DNA of 59,472 nt from Symbiodinium natans (taxonomy: Eukaryota; Sar; Dinophyceae; Suessiales; Symbiodiniaceae), in NCBI GenBank assembly GCA_905221605.1, contig CAJNDS010002688.1:255564-315035 (forward strand). The letters run 5' to 3'. The stretch's first letter is position 1; each line of letters begins with the position of its first letter. Positions 20,025 through 30,191 of this stretch are shown here, piece after piece. The position numbers and the translations under genes are program-made. Under the pieces are notes generated by a model. The model made no database searches. It was not told the origin of the DNA and was given only the letters and a program-made list of their open reading frames with translations.

Positions 20025-20185
20025 TTTTGGGTTTTGGGTTTTGGGGGTTTAGGGTTTTGGGGTTTAGGGTTTTGGGGGTTTAGGGTTTTGGGGGGTTTAG
20101 GGTTTTGGGGGTTTAGATTAGGGTTTTGGGGGTTTAGGGTTTTGGGGGTTTAGGGGGTTTAGGGTTTAGGGTTTTTTGGGTTTAA
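20025..20185. repeat. TTTTGGGGG/TTTAGGG alternating tract
   Basis: Alternates GGGTTTTGGGGG and GTTTAGGG units, a higher-order variant of the heptamer. Confidence 0.9.
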
Positions 20186-20375
20186 AGGGTTGGAGACCAG
20201 GGTTCGGTCCTCCCCTGCGTAGTCTTGGAAGGCTGTCAGGGTTGGACCGCCACCAAGCCACGCCCGCAACTCGCACAATTTTTAAGATTCGCAGCGCTTG
20301 TAGATAGTAGACCTCAACCCTAAACACTGACAAACCCTGAGCCGCCAACTCAACGTAAATAGTATGCCGAGGCTT

Positions 20376-20602
20376 TCTTGGGGGTTCACGGGTACCTATA
20401 AGTAGGGGTTATTCGTAGGGCCACTCTGGTTGTAACCCTATTTTGGGCTTCTTCTACTTGGACGTTCAGGGCACGTATAGCAAAATTATAAGTGTAGTTC
20501 TAAACCCACTTATAAGCCCCTTAAGTACCCTAGTGGGGTTTTGTTTGGGTTGCTATACAGTCATAGTTGGGTTGCTAAGTACCCTGAACCTCCAAGTAAC
20601 CC
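20376..20602. mobile_element. Hairpin element family B
   Basis: The left end GGGGGTTCACGGGTACCTA is answered by the right end TAAGTACCCTGAACCTCCAAG. The middle contains repeated CTTATAAC-type units. Related copies are at 21210, 29282, 40667, 41218, 44026 and 44908. No coding capacity; it resembles a non-autonomous inverted-repeat element. Confidence 0.6.
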
Positions 20603-20611
20603 TATGACAGG

Positions 20612-20716
20612 TGGCTGGAGCAGCAGTCCGCCGAACGCAAGGCGCAACTGCGCCGGGACGCAGCGCAGCGGCGCCAGCAGTACGAGCAAGAGGCCCGGGG
20701 TCTTGCAAACGCCTGA
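20612..20716 (+). CDS. Coiled-coil-like exon
   Basis: After ACAG the frame reads WLEQQSAERKAQLRRDAA then QRRQQYEQEARGLANA and TGA. Rich in Gln, Arg, Glu and Ala without Pro, as in a coiled coil. It follows directly after a family B element. Confidence 0.55.
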   Translation, partial: WLEQQSAERKAQLRRDAAQRRQQYEQEARGLANA

Positions 20717-20938
20717 GGTTCAGGGATGAGGGTTGAGGGTTGAGGGAGTTTAGTGAGGATCACGGAGGTACCAGGGTACCTATACGTTCCTCGTATATAT
20801 GTATATGTAGATGTATATGTATATGTACATTGTTTTTATACTACTCAAGATCATATTGTATTCACATTTTAGTAGATATGTTGTATACAGATATCCTTGA
20901 GTCCTTGAGAAACTGCAATTTTCGGTGAGCCCGTTCAG

Positions 20939-21043
20939 GTCGAGAAAGCTCTCCTGGAAGAAGCTCGGGTCGTCGTCGAGCTCTACCATGACAGGCACCT
21001 CGTGCTCGGTCACATACCACTCCCTCCGTCTCATCCACCATAA
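20939..21043 (+). CDS. Helix-like exon (+ frame preferred)
   Basis: After TTCAG the frame reads VEKALLEEARVVVELYHDRH then LVLGHIPLPPSHPP and TAA. The minus strand is also open (reads MRRREWYVTEHEVPVMVELD), so strand is uncertain. I prefer + because the neighbouring islands are +. Confidence 0.4.
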   Translation, partial: VEKALLEEARVVVELYHDRHLVLGHIPLPPSHPP

Positions 21044-21064
21044 GGGTTTAGGGTTTAGGGTTTG

Positions 21065-21182
21065 CTTACTGTTGGTTAGTAGGGAGTGAGGGAATGAGGT
21101 ACCCTATATCCCCCTATATATACCCTTTAAGGGATTATATAGGGTACCTCATTCCCTCATTCCCTACTAACCAACCGCAAGT
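21065..21182. mobile_element. Hairpin element family C, near-perfect palindrome
   Basis: GTTGGTTAGTAGGGA...GAATGAGGTACCCTATA on the left is mirrored by TATAGGGTACCTCATTC...TCCCTACTAACCAAC on the right, with a central ATATACCCTTTAAGGGATTAT. Other copies: 7205 (inside a family A element), 13535 (diverged) and 24640. Confidence 0.75.
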
Positions 21183-21205
21183 TTAGGGTTCTAGGGTTGC
21201 TCGCT

Positions 21206-21402
21206 TTATGGAGGTTCACGGGTACTTAGACGAAGGGTTATAGGCACCCGGCATAAGGTAATAACCATAGATACACTACTTATGACCCACCCTAACCCCT
21301 AAGCCCCGAACCCCCTAACCCCTAAGCCCTAAACCCTAAGCCCTAAACCCTAAACCCTAAACCCTCAACCTACTTCGAAGCACCCTGTCGAACCTCCAAG
21401 TA
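21206..21402. mobile_element. Hairpin element family B, partly replaced by CCCTAAA units
   Basis: The left end GGAGGTTCACGGGTACTTA is matched by CGAACCTCCAAGTA on the right. The interior contains a CCCTAAA tract (21295-21365), another case of telomere-like sequence inside an inverted-repeat element. Confidence 0.55.
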
Positions 21403-21503
21403 CAGACCTTTGAAAGCCCTAAACCCGAAACCCTAAACCCTAGACCCTAAACCCGAAACCCTAAACCCGAAACCCGAAAAGACCTGTGAAAACCCTTCCC
21501 AGG

Positions 21504-21590
21504 CTTACCGAGCTGCAGGCAGAGGCAACGCGGCAGCGGCAGCGCCTGGAGTCCGAGGCGACCTCAAAAAAGGGAGACCCAAGCCTTTAG
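21504..21590 (+). CDS. Coiled-coil-like exon
   Basis: Reads LTELQAEATRQRQRLESEAT then SKKGDPSL to TAG. Same character as 20612; likely the same gene. Confidence 0.5.
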   Translation, partial: LTELQAEATRQRQRLESEATSKKGDPSL

Positions 21591-21728
21591 GGTTTAGGGT
21601 TTAGGATTTAGGATTTAGGGTTTAGGGTTTAGGGTTTTGGGTTTAGGGGTTAGGGTTTAGGGTCCGGGGCTTAGGGTTTAGGGTTTAGGGTTTAGGGTTT
21701 AGGGTCCGGGGTTTAGGGTTTAGGGTGT
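21588..21728. repeat. TTTAGGG tract with GGGTCCGGGG interruptions
   Basis: About seventeen units, with two GGTCCGGGG interruptions about 45 bases apart. Confidence 0.9.
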
Positions 21729-21879
21729 GTCAGGGGAGGGCGCGCGCTCGGGTGTGAAACACCCCGGGCCGCGCGCTCGCGTTGCCCGTCAACCCACCCC
21801 GGCCACCCAAACTATACTCTATTAGGGTTTAGGGTTTATGGAATTTATTTTCTTGTGCCCTGATGCTTGCTTTGATGTT

Positions 21880-22850
21880 TTTAAAGTTGCGCTGTTAGGG
21901 TTGAAGCTGGGGTTGGGGGTAGCCTCGGCCCTTTTCGGGCCTGCGGCGTGTCAGGGCCCGTAGAGGCCCTCATTTATTTGAAGGTCAGGGAAACCCTTTG
22001 TGCCTGCTCCTGGATTCCCCTTCTTTAGGGTCCTCTGGGGGCCTTTTGGGGGCTTCCTGGGGGCTTTCCTGGCCCTTCCGGGGTAAAATGAAGGGGTGCC
22101 CAAAACCATCGATTTCAGTACCAAAAAATCGCAGTTTTCATTGCGGGTACGGGCATCCTGGGGTCCCCTTCTTTTAGGGGCCTTTTGAAGCCTTTTGAAG
22201 CCTTTTGGTGGCTCTTGGGGTCTCTCGCCCTGTTCGGACCTTCGGCGTGTCAGGGGCCGTAGAGGCTTTATTCATTTGAAGGTCAGGGAACCTATTAGTT
22301 TTTTTCGCCAACGCGTATTTCAATCGCTAGGGTTTAAGCTGGGGTTCGGGGTAGCCTCGGCCCTTTTCGGGCCTTCGGCCCGTAGAGGCCCTTATTTGCT
22401 TGAAGGCCTTCGCAGGGTTTTGCGGTGTTTAGGGTTTAAGCTGGGGTTCGGGGTACTCGGCCCTTTTCGGGCCTTCGGCACGTCAGGGCCCGTAGAGGCC
22501 CTTGCTGATTTGGGGGCTTCCTGGGCTTTCCTGGTCCTTTTCGGGTGAAATGGAGGGGTGCCCAAAACCATCGAGTTCAGTACTAAAAAATAACATTTTT
22601 CATTGTGGGCAGGGGTGCCTAAAACCATCTTCAATATTCCAAAATCGCATTTGTCATTGCGGGCACGGACAAATCTTGTGCCCTTCTTTTAGGGGGCCTT
22701 TTAAGCTTTTGAAGCCTTTTGGTGGCTCTTGGCGCCTCTTGGGGGCTTCCTGGGCTTTCCTGGCGCTTCTGGTGTACAATGGAGGGGCGCGCAAAACCAT
22801 CCATTCCAGTAAAAAAAAAACATTCTTCATTGGATGGTTTAGGGTTTAGG
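21880..22850. repeat. Complex tandem minisatellite
   Basis: Three to four imperfect copies of modules: 'cccttttcgggccttcggc', 'cgtagaggccctt', 'gccttttggtggctcttgg', 'gggtgcccaaaaccatcga', then 'aaaaaatcgcagttttcatt'. Copies of the last two modules start near 22095, 22556, 22614 and 22784. No gene supported; the open frames here come from the repeat. Confidence 0.7.
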
Positions 22851-23227
22851 GTTTAGGGTTTCGGGTTTTGGGTTTTGGGTTTAGGAAGGTCTGGGGCGTT
22901 GCTTCCCCGACTGGATAAAGTCGACGAACACTTGCGGGAACATATCGGAAGAATGTGGGTCTGGGGCTGAGGGCTTAGAGCATTCGGGAAAACCATGGAA
23001 AGATCAACTACAGTAATTCTCGGAGCAAACCCGACAAATGCGGGGCAGGCAAAACATGCTTGGGAACCCTCCTTATACGGGACCCTAGGTGGGTTTATGA
23101 CCAATTAGCATCCCTTGCTGGGTTTCTGATCTCGCCCTCTTGTTTGCCCAGATCCTTCAAGAGAATGACCTAGCACCAAGCAGCTGAAATTCGAGGGTTC
23201 GGGTAAACGCAACTTTGACCTCAAGGC

Positions 23228-23330
23228 CCTAGGGTTTAGGGTTTAGGGTTTAGGGTTTAGGGTTTAGGGTTTAGGGTTTGGGTTTAGGGTTTCGGGTTTA
23301 GGGTTTACGGTTTACGGTTTAGGGTTCATT
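23228..23330. repeat. TTTAGGG tract followed by poly-G
   Basis: About fourteen units, then a G run at 23333-23345. Confidence 0.9.
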
Positions 23331-23534
23331 GGGGGGGGGGGGGGGATTAGGGCTTAGGGATTAGGGTTTAGGGTTTCGTAGGTTTAGGGTTTAGGGGTGC
23401 CACGGGTACCAACTCCCGCATGAGCGGGCCAGGCCACCTCATTGTTGCACGAGTCGCGGCGATACTATCACTTCAAGGCCCGAATGGGAGGGGGGGGCGG
23501 GGGGGGTTGGGCTTATAGGGCTTATGCTTGAAGG

Positions 23535-23645
23535 GTTTAGGGTTTAGAGAGGGTTTAGGGTTTAGGGTTTAGGGTTTAGGGTTTAGGGTTTGGGGTTTAG
23601 GGTTTAGGGTTTAGGGTTTAGGGTTTAGGGTTTAGGGTTTAGGGC
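23535..23645. repeat. TTTAGGG tract
   Basis: About fifteen units; the phrase GGGCTTATGCTTGAAGG occurs on both sides (about 23518 and 23641), a direct repeat flanking the tract. Confidence 0.9.
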
Positions 23646-23707
23646 TTATGCTTGAAGGTTCCTGATAACTTAGTAGGGTTAGAAGGTGCCCTCAATAAAG
23701 TGATAGC

Positions 23708-23812
23708 CATAACCCCAAACCCCACACCGCAAACCCCAAACCCCAAACCCCGAACCCCAAACCCCAAACCCCAAACCCCAAACCCCAAACCCCAAACCCC
23801 AAACCCCAAGCC
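23708..23812. repeat. CCCCAAA tract
   Basis: About fifteen units, nearly all of the CCCCAAA variant. Confidence 0.93.
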
Positions 23813-24219
23813 CTATTTAGGGTACTTATTTCCGTACTTATTGGAGTGAATAAGTTACACCCCGTGGCCGGGCTGCTGTTGGCCCTCTCTTGAAAAGTCA
23901 AGCTTAGGGGGGGTTTAGGGTTTTGGGTTTTGGGTTTTTGGGTTTCGGGTTTTGGGTTTGGGGTTTAGGGGAGAGGGGGGCGGCGGGGGGGATGTATATT
24001 CACAGGATCTCAGGTTTAGGAGGATTTTCGGGCTTGTGGGGCTTAGAGAGTTACGGCCTGTGGTTTCCCTAAACCCTAAACCCCTAAACCCCTAAACCCT
24101 GAACCCTGAAACCCTGAAAGCAAAACCGCAGGGCCCACACTGTAGAGCGCCCATGAAGCTCGTTTAGTCCGGCCCCAGGGGCTGATGATTCAAGATCCTG
24201 CTCAACCCTGATTATCTGT

Positions 24220-24338
24220 GTAGGGTTTAGGGTTTGGGGTTTAGGGTTTGGGGTTTAGGGTTTGGGGTTTAGGGTTTGGAGTTTAGGGTTTAGGGTTTAG
24301 GGTTTGGAGTTTGGGGTTTGGGGTTTAGGGTTTAGGGC
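24220..24338. repeat. Alternating TTTAGGG/TTTGGGG tract
   Basis: Strict alternation of the two unit types over about nine units, a 14-base higher-order repeat. Confidence 0.9.
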
Positions 24339-24351
24339 CAAGTTTAGGGGC

Positions 24352-24465
24352 AACTTGGTGGCCCGGTGGTACCCTTCTCCCTTTTGTTGGTTCAAGGTCC
24401 CCTGTGAATGTAACCAACCCCAAAATGGGTACCCTTTCTCTAGCCTTACTAGCAGGTCACCTGAG
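24352..24465. mobile_element. Diverged family D element
   Basis: CTTGGTGGCCCGGTGGTACC, then TTTGTTGGTTCAAGG, TAACCAACCCCAAAATGGG, then CCTTACTAGCAGG. Same order of blocks as the intact family D copies at 32214, 34015, 35561 and 49478. Confidence 0.55.
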
Positions 24466-24639
24466 GGATTTAGGGATTTGTGGGTTTATCGTTTAGGGAT
24501 TTATGGATTCAGGATTTCGGGCTTTTTGTGGAGTAGGGCTTAGGGCTTTTTTGGATTTAGAGCTTAGAGTGTGTATGTTTTTTGGCTTAGGGTGTAGGGA
24601 TTTAGGGATTTAGGCCTAACCCTGTAAATCCTTTCCTCC

Positions 24640-24752
24640 TAAACCTTACTTAGGAGGGCATGAGGGAATGAGGTACCCTATAGAACCCCTTAAGGGGTAT
24701 GTATAGGCTGGTATACGGTACCTCATTCCCTGATTCCCTACTTAAAACTCGC
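24640..24752. mobile_element. Hairpin element family C
   Basis: GAATGAGGTACCCTATA on the left and ACGGTACCTCATTCC on the right around AACCCCTTAAGGGG. Same family as 21065. Confidence 0.65.
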
Positions 24753-24816
24753 CATAAACCCTAAACCCTAAACCCTAAACCCTAAACCCTAAACCCTAAA
24801 CCCTAAACCCTAAACC
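24752..24816. repeat. CCCTAAA tract
   Basis: Nine units abutting the right edge of the family C element. Confidence 0.92.
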
Positions 24817-24821
24817 GGAAT

Positions 24822-24905
24822 CCCCGACCTCCGGCAAAGGCGGAAGCACAAAGGCTCCTGGCCCAGGGGCAAAGCCGACCACTGGAGGAGCCTGACAGAA
24901 TGGAA
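24822..24905 (+). CDS. Charged/Pro exon-like island
   Basis: Reads PRPPAKAEAQRLLAQGQS then RPLEEPDRME between two CCCTAAA tracts. Confidence 0.45.
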
Positions 24906-24954
24906 CCCTAAACCCTAAACCCGAAACCCTAAACCCTAAACCCTAACCCTAAAC

Positions 24955-25037
24955 AGTACCCCCCCTCCGCAAGACCCTGGTCAGGAGAACCCTTCTTTGT
25001 CGCCGTGGAGGCCCTGGCCGCAGGAGCCTCCAGGCAG
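24955..25037 (+). CDS. Pro/Gln-rich exon with GT or GC donor
   Basis: Reads STPPPQDPGQENPSLSPW then RPWPQEPPG and ends at GCAGGTCGG, where either GC or GT could be the donor. Confidence 0.45.
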
Positions 25038-25039
25038 GT

Positions 25040-26000
25040 CGGCCCTTGGTTTGGGGTTTGGGTTTCGGGTTTCGGGTTTAGAGGGTTTGGGGTTTAGGGG
25101 TTTGGGGTTTGGGGGTTTAGGGGTTTGGGCTTGAGGGTTTCGGATCTAGGAGCACTAAACCCGGAACCCTATGTTCCGGGGTTCTCTTTGTGGGGGCCGC
25201 TTCGGCTTTTTGGGATTCTATAGGGCCTGTTCCCTGCTGTCGGTGTGGAGCTGGGGGTCTGGGTCTGCCCCAGAGCATGCCCCAGAGCCTGCTTTCAGGA
25301 ATCTTGGGGTTCAGGGTTTAGAAGATTTAGGGCCCCTTCCCCTTGAAGGGTGCAGGTAGGCTTCGAGTCGGAAGTCCAGGGCGTGGGCTTTGCTGTTTAG
25401 GTTTAGGGTTTAGGGTTTAGGGTTTAGGGTTTAGGGTTTAGGGTTTAGGGTTTAGGGTTTAGGGTTTAGGGTTTAGGGTTCAGGGTTTAGGGTTTCGGGT
25501 TTAGGGTTTAGGGTTTAGGGGAGTCGAAGGAGATTAAGCCCTGATCTCTCAACCCTAAACGACCGCCCACGAGGACCCATGGTAGGCCCTGATTCCCGTT
25601 CTGTGTTGGGTGTTTAGGTTCCCTAGAAGCCCCTTTGACCCCAAAACGGGCACCCCTTTTGTGTTCCTAGGTCGCTCTTGGGGTCGAGTTGAGGGTGTCG
25701 GCAGGTGTTGTGGGGGTTCGAACACTCTTCCTCTGTGGCTTCAGGAACGCTGAGCAGGTCCCTGGGACCCTTAAACCCAAAAACTGTAAGCTGTTGGGGT
25801 TCAGTGTTTTGATGTTTAGGGTAAACTAGGGGTCCCTTTCTGGCGGGGGGGGGGGGGGGGGGCCTGGGGATGCTTGGAAGGGTACCCCAATTTTCGGAAC
25901 CCTAAGCCCAAACCCCTACAGGCCACCCAAAAGGCTAGCCCTAAACCCTAAACCCTGAACCTCTACACCCTAAACCCTAAACCCTAAGCCACCGCACAGG
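25040..26000. other. Region without recognised gene
   Basis: Holds TTTGGGG-type units, a long TTTAGGG tract (25395-25525, about eighteen units), a G run (25843-25862) and an unsupported + frame at 25171-25359. Confidence 0.5.
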
Positions 26001-26004
26001 CAGA

Positions 26005-26086
26005 GTGCCTTCACCGAAGCCGCGTTTGCAGGTTCCTCCTTTCCAGCCGCTGCCCTCGCCGGAGCCAGACCTCTGCCGGCATGGAT
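26005..26086 (+). CDS. Pro-rich exon-like island
   Basis: Reads SPKPRLQVPPFQPLPSPEPD then LCRHG. Pro-rich series. Confidence 0.4.
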
Positions 26087-26909
26087 TTAGGGTTTTTACC
26101 CTAAACCCTAAACCCCAAACCCTTAGCCCCAAGCAGTTTAAGGGGTTTCGGGGGTGCAGGGATTCAGGGATGACCGGGATTTGGGAGTTTGAGGCTAAGA
26201 GAGGTTTGCTGGCAAGGGGGCTTGGGGTACGGAGGATTGGCGTAGGGTTGAGGGTTCGTAGGGTTGAAGTGGGTCGCAGAGGGCTTAAGTGAAATTGGAC
26301 TTGAATGGTCTGGGTTTAATGCACTGGGGTTAGGGTTGAGGGGTTGAGGGTTTCCGGTTTAGGGTTTCGGGTTTCGGGTTTCGGGCCGACATGCACCAAA
26401 GGGCGTCATTGCATTCAAACCTGTGTCTCGCGACTGCCGGCGCGCAGTTTGACATGTGTGGAGGCCAAATCGTTACCTTTAATCTATCCGCGGTATAAAT
26501 CCCTGTACAGTTCATAGTGAGTCCCTAAACCCTAAACCCTAAAGCCCAAAACCCTCAACCCTAAACCCAAAATGCTCATTCCTCCTAGATTTGTTCTTCG
26601 ATGTATTGTGTACCTGAGCTGACCTGTGCATGGGAGGTTCGCTAGATATAGGGTCCCTTATCGGGATCCTATGATCGGTATTATCGGTTTAGGGTTTGGG
26701 GTCTAGCGTTTAGGGTTTAGGGACTAGGGCTTACTCCTGTCTCTCCCTATATATTTATATTTCTACGCAAGCGCCGATACCCCCTCGCATTCGCATAAGT
26801 AACGAATGCTCAAAGCCCCGTAGAGCGATGGGAACACTTGAAAACCGACACCCCCCGAGCTGATGGGGTGCACCCCTAACCCTAAACCCTTAAACCCTAA
26901 ATTCCCTAA

Positions 26910-26911
26910 AC

Positions 26912-26963
<52 letters not shown>
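26910..26963. repeat. Poly-C run of about 54 bases
   Basis: Longest homopolymer in the window; its exact length is unreliable because such runs are difficult to sequence. The interval 26090-26910 shows scattered units and no gene I can support. Confidence 0.85.
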
Positions 26964-26964
<1 letters not shown>

Positions 26965-27029
26965 AGGCTCTAAAGTCCATGGGTCCGGCCAGGGGCCTCA
27001 GATTTCATTGCAAGGGAGGTGAGGGCTGG

Positions 27030-27160
27030 GGGGTTTGGGGTTTAGGGTTTAGGGTTTAGGGGTTTAGGGGTTTAGGGGTTTAGGGTTTAGGGGTTTAGGG
27101 GTTTAGGGGTTTAGGGGTTTAGGGGTTTAGGGGTTTAGGGGTTTAGGGGTTGAGGGTTTC
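27030..27160. repeat. TTTAGGGG 8-mer variant tract
   Basis: About fifteen units, mostly the 8-base form TTTAGGGG. Confidence 0.92.
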
Positions 27161-27200
27161 AGTGCTACCTACACTCTGGACCCTACGCCTCCTGTCCCCT

Positions 27201-27296
27201 CAGCCCATGGCTTCCTCCAGCTTGAAGGTCTTCACGGGCAGCCCCAGCTCGAGCGGGCGCCCGCGTCCGCCGCCTTCACCGACCCTGCCCTTCCTG
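27201..27296 (+). CDS. Pro/Ser-rich exon ending at a GA donor
   Basis: Reads QPMASSSLKVFTGSPSSSG then RPRPPPSPTLPFL. With the donor at GA (GAGCCTAGGTAGG, 27297) and the acceptor at 27402 it joins in phase to a 40-codon open frame; with the GT at 27304 the downstream frame would stop after about 20 codons. Confidence 0.55.
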
Positions 27297-27402
27297 GAGC
27301 CTAGGTAGGCCCTTGGAACATTTTTGCATTTGCCTTTGTTGGGTGTAAGAGGATCATGTCCAGAAATACCGAATCTTTAGAGGGCTTTAAGAGCCATCCT
27401 AG
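27297..27402 (+). mobile_element. Introner-like element family A, compact copy (GA-AG intron)
   Basis: GAGCCTAGGTAGGCCCTTGG at the left, 'gtaagaggatcatgtccag' in the middle, GAGCCATCCTAG at the right, followed by GAC. No telomere-like tract inside, so this 106-base copy may approximate the unexpanded element. The left GAGCCTAGG is shared with the copy at 7116. Confidence 0.7.
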
Positions 27403-27525
27403 GACCGCACCCTCAGCAACACCAGGCCCGACTTCAGGACCTCCCCGATGCCGGGGTTTTTGAGGGCGGGCAGAAGGGAACACAAGCTTCAAGAAGCGAA
27501 CCGCGTGCGCCAACGGGCTTTCTAA
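27403..27525 (+). CDS. Basic terminal exon
   Basis: Reads DRTLSNTRPDFRTSPMPG, then FLRAGRREHKLQEANRVRQ, then RAF and TAA. In phase with 27201-27296 across the GA-AG intron. Confidence 0.55.
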   Translation, partial: DRTLSNTRPDFRTSPMPGFLRAGRREHKLQEANRVRQRAF

Positions 27526-27529
27526 AGCT

Positions 27530-28080
27530 TACTGGCTTTTTTTACGAGGAGTAGTACTAGATGGGGTCCTAGCCGAGACGGAGCTTTTTCAGCTGTCATG
27601 TACGGGTCGTGGCGATTATGGTCTCCTGTCCTGTCCTGTTGATGATGTTTTTCCTCTTTCGAGGAGGAGTAGACGGCCTTGCCAGGACGGCACAAGAAAT
27701 GGTCAACCAAGCGATTCAGACTGCGGCCTCTAGCCCTGGAGGTCTCGCAAGGGCTTGAGGTCTGGGGGGTTGAGCCGAGGGGGTGCCAACATCTGCTGGT
27801 GGATCAGGTTTTGAGGTCTTTTTTTTTTTTTGGGGGGGGGGGGGGGGGGGCCTTTGAGGCCTTAAGGGGTTCTAGGAGTCTTGAGAGGTTTGAGGGTTTC
27901 GGAGTCTTGAGAGGTTAGAGGGGTTCAGGCTTTGTATAAGACCACCTGGCTGCCAGACCATCTTACAGGATTGAGAAGTAGCCTAAGACGTTCCTTGCAG
28001 GCCGCTCGCCAACAGTGCCGCTGGAAGATATCAACCAGCAGCAGCCTCAGTCCGTCATGCATGCAGTTGCTCATGCACCC
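27530..28080. other. Region without recognised gene; T/G homopolymer run
   Basis: T run then G run at about 27820-27850. Weak open frames only. Confidence 0.45.
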
Positions 28081-28424
28081 TTAACCCTAAACCCTCAACC
28101 CTAAACCCTAAACCCTCAACCCTCAACCCTCGACCCTTAGCCCTCAGCATTCCTTGGGCTTCATCACCATTATATGAAAAACATCGTCTCCGAACGGACA
28201 TGGCTATCCTAACCTGGCAGATGGCATAAAGGAAGTTGTTGTGAGAACTCTACGACTGAACAGACTTTGAAGTTTATGAGCCCGGGTTTGCAAACACCAG
28301 CTGGCTCGCTTCAAAGTTGTAGGGTTCTTAGGGGGGGGGGGGGGGGTAGGAAGCTTAGGGAGTAGTGGGGGAGTCTAGGGACCTTGGGTTACACACCCCC
28401 CTTAACGCCCCCTCCCTTTAAAAG

Positions 28425-28502
28425 CCCTAAACCCTAAACCTTAAAGCCCAAACCCCAAACCCCAAACCCTAAACCCTAAACCCTAAACCCTAAACCCTAA
28501 AC
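28425..28502. repeat. CCCTAAA tract
   Basis: About ten units with CCCCAAA variants; a G run lies upstream at 28331-28347. Confidence 0.9.
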
Positions 28503-28521
28503 AAAAAGGTGGGCCCCTCCG

Positions 28522-28633
28522 CAGACGCCGCCAGCTCCCTCGGCGCCCCACGTGGTGGCACCGGCCTCGATGCGGCCGATGCCGACGCAGTCGCCCTTGG
28601 GCCCGCAGAGCTTTCCAGGCGACCGCATTTCAT
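28522..28633 (+). CDS. Pro-rich exon-like island
   Basis: Reads QTPPAPSAPHVVAPASMR then PMPTQSPLGPQSFPGDRIS. Compare 19095. Probably ends at GTACTG near 28636. Confidence 0.5.
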
Positions 28634-29281
28634 GGGTACTGGGTTTAGGGTTTAGGGTTTAGGGTTTTGGGTGTTGGGTTTGGGGTTTGGGGGTTAGGGG
28701 TTATGGGTGGTTGTCAATATTATGGTCTGAGACTGAGAAGGGTTATATGTGTAGGGTAGCTATGGCTTTAACGTTGTTTAGGGTCCTTCACAAGTAGGTT
28801 TTTTTGAGTTCAGGGCATCACACTCCGCAAGCCCTTTAGCAGGATCAGGCTTCGGTCCTGTCGGAAGTTCAGCATAACCGACGGCAAACGCAAGGATTTG
28901 GTGGCTGTCCAGCTTAACCAGACTTGCAAGCCACGGAGGTTGGAGTGCACCAGCTCAGATGTGGGCCCCTACATTGTAAACGCTGCGCATGCTGCCTCGA
29001 TTGCCGAGCCGTCCCCAGCCACGGGACGCACACGCGGTCGGTCCAAGGGGCGCAAAGACCCTTAAACGCGAGACCTTGAGAACTGGTAGCATAAGTGAGC
29101 TTAGGGTGGGGGGGGCGTGTGAGGGCCCCTGAAGCCTTGTGTGCCCTGAGTACAGGCTTGCAGCGTCAGCAGGCTGTGCAAAACCTTCGCTGCATTTGCT
29201 GTCTTTGCTCGCGCGCCTGTTGCCAGATGAAGCTTGGGTAGGGAGTCTCAGGGCTCCCAAGGAATCACCCCAACCTCTGCT

Positions 29282-29492
29282 GGGAGGTTCATGGGTACTT
29301 ATCAGTAGGGTGATAATTAGGGTAACTATGGTCATAGCCCTATTTAGGGTACTTACCCTAAGGATCCATGTAGCTATAATATGGCATATCCTCGTGCCCT
29401 ACATAGGCACCCCTTTAAAGCCCAGGTATCTACTATATAGGTACATGCATCCTTTAGGTTACAACCCTACTTATAAGTTACCATGAACCTTC
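29282..29492. mobile_element. Family B element with nested family G element
   Basis: The outer ends GGGAGGTTCATGGGTACTTA and TAAGTTACCATGAACCTTC are family B. Inside, 29349-29458 begins CCTAAGGATCCATGTAGCTA and ends TATAGGTACATGCATCCTTT, the same element as at 47517-47626. So two element types are nested. Confidence 0.65.
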
Positions 29493-29676
29493 AAGTGTGA
29501 GACCGGCCCCGCAAGAGGCCGGGGTGGACGTGTGTTTGGGGGTGCAGGGGGAAGGGTTGAGAAGGGAGGAAGGAGAAGGTTTAGGGTCTAGGGTTTAGGG
29601 TTGAGGGTTCAGGGTTTAGAGTTTAGTGTTTAGGGATTAGGGTTAAGGGTTCAGGGTTTAGGGTTTAGTTTTTTCC

Positions 29677-29850
29677 AGGCGGCTGGTTAACGCTTCGCCT
29701 CCACTGCCTCAGCCCGGCTTGATGGGCGGAGGGGTTGGTGTCGGTGGTCATGCCAAGAGCCGATGGTCACTAGAATTCCCAGGCCACATCCCTGATGTTC
29801 TCCATGCCAAGCGCGGCAAGGAGATCAGCCCAGATTTTTTGCTGCCCTAA
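29677..29850 (+). CDS. Exon, probable C-terminal exon
   Basis: Reads RRLVNASPPLPQPGLMGGG, then VGVGGHAKSRWSLEFPGH, then IPDVLHAKRGKEISPDFLL and P-TAA. One of the longest clean frames outside the ankyrin gene. The product is not recognised; the Pro-rich start fits the upstream series. Confidence 0.55.
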   Translation, partial: RRLVNASPPLPQPGLMGGGVGVGGHAKSRWSLEFPGHIPDVLHAKRGKEISPDFLLP

Positions 29851-30191
29851 ACCCTTAACCCTAAACCCGAACGAAGCCCTAAACCCTAAACTCTAAACCC
29901 TAAACCCTAAGCCCTAAACCCGAAACCCGAGAACCTTACCATCTTGGTGTGGAGGAAAACTTCACGTAAGCTTGGGTGGCCATTTGTTTTTCCAGGCCTG
30001 TCGTCCCGAAAATGAGAATCAACCCCCCCACTTTTTGCCTGCCTCGGGCCTGAATGTGGGAGTTTCCATCAATAAATGGTGGACATTTTTCTAAACATAA
30101 ATGTAGTAGAATCCCGCTCAGAAGAAGATGCAAAGAAAAGGACCCCTGGCTTTCTTGCAGGTGAGACCACCAAAGCTCTTGCAACAACGCT

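Noticed and set aside
22195-22849. Open frames in the 22 kb region
   Set aside because: Translations of the minisatellite modules.
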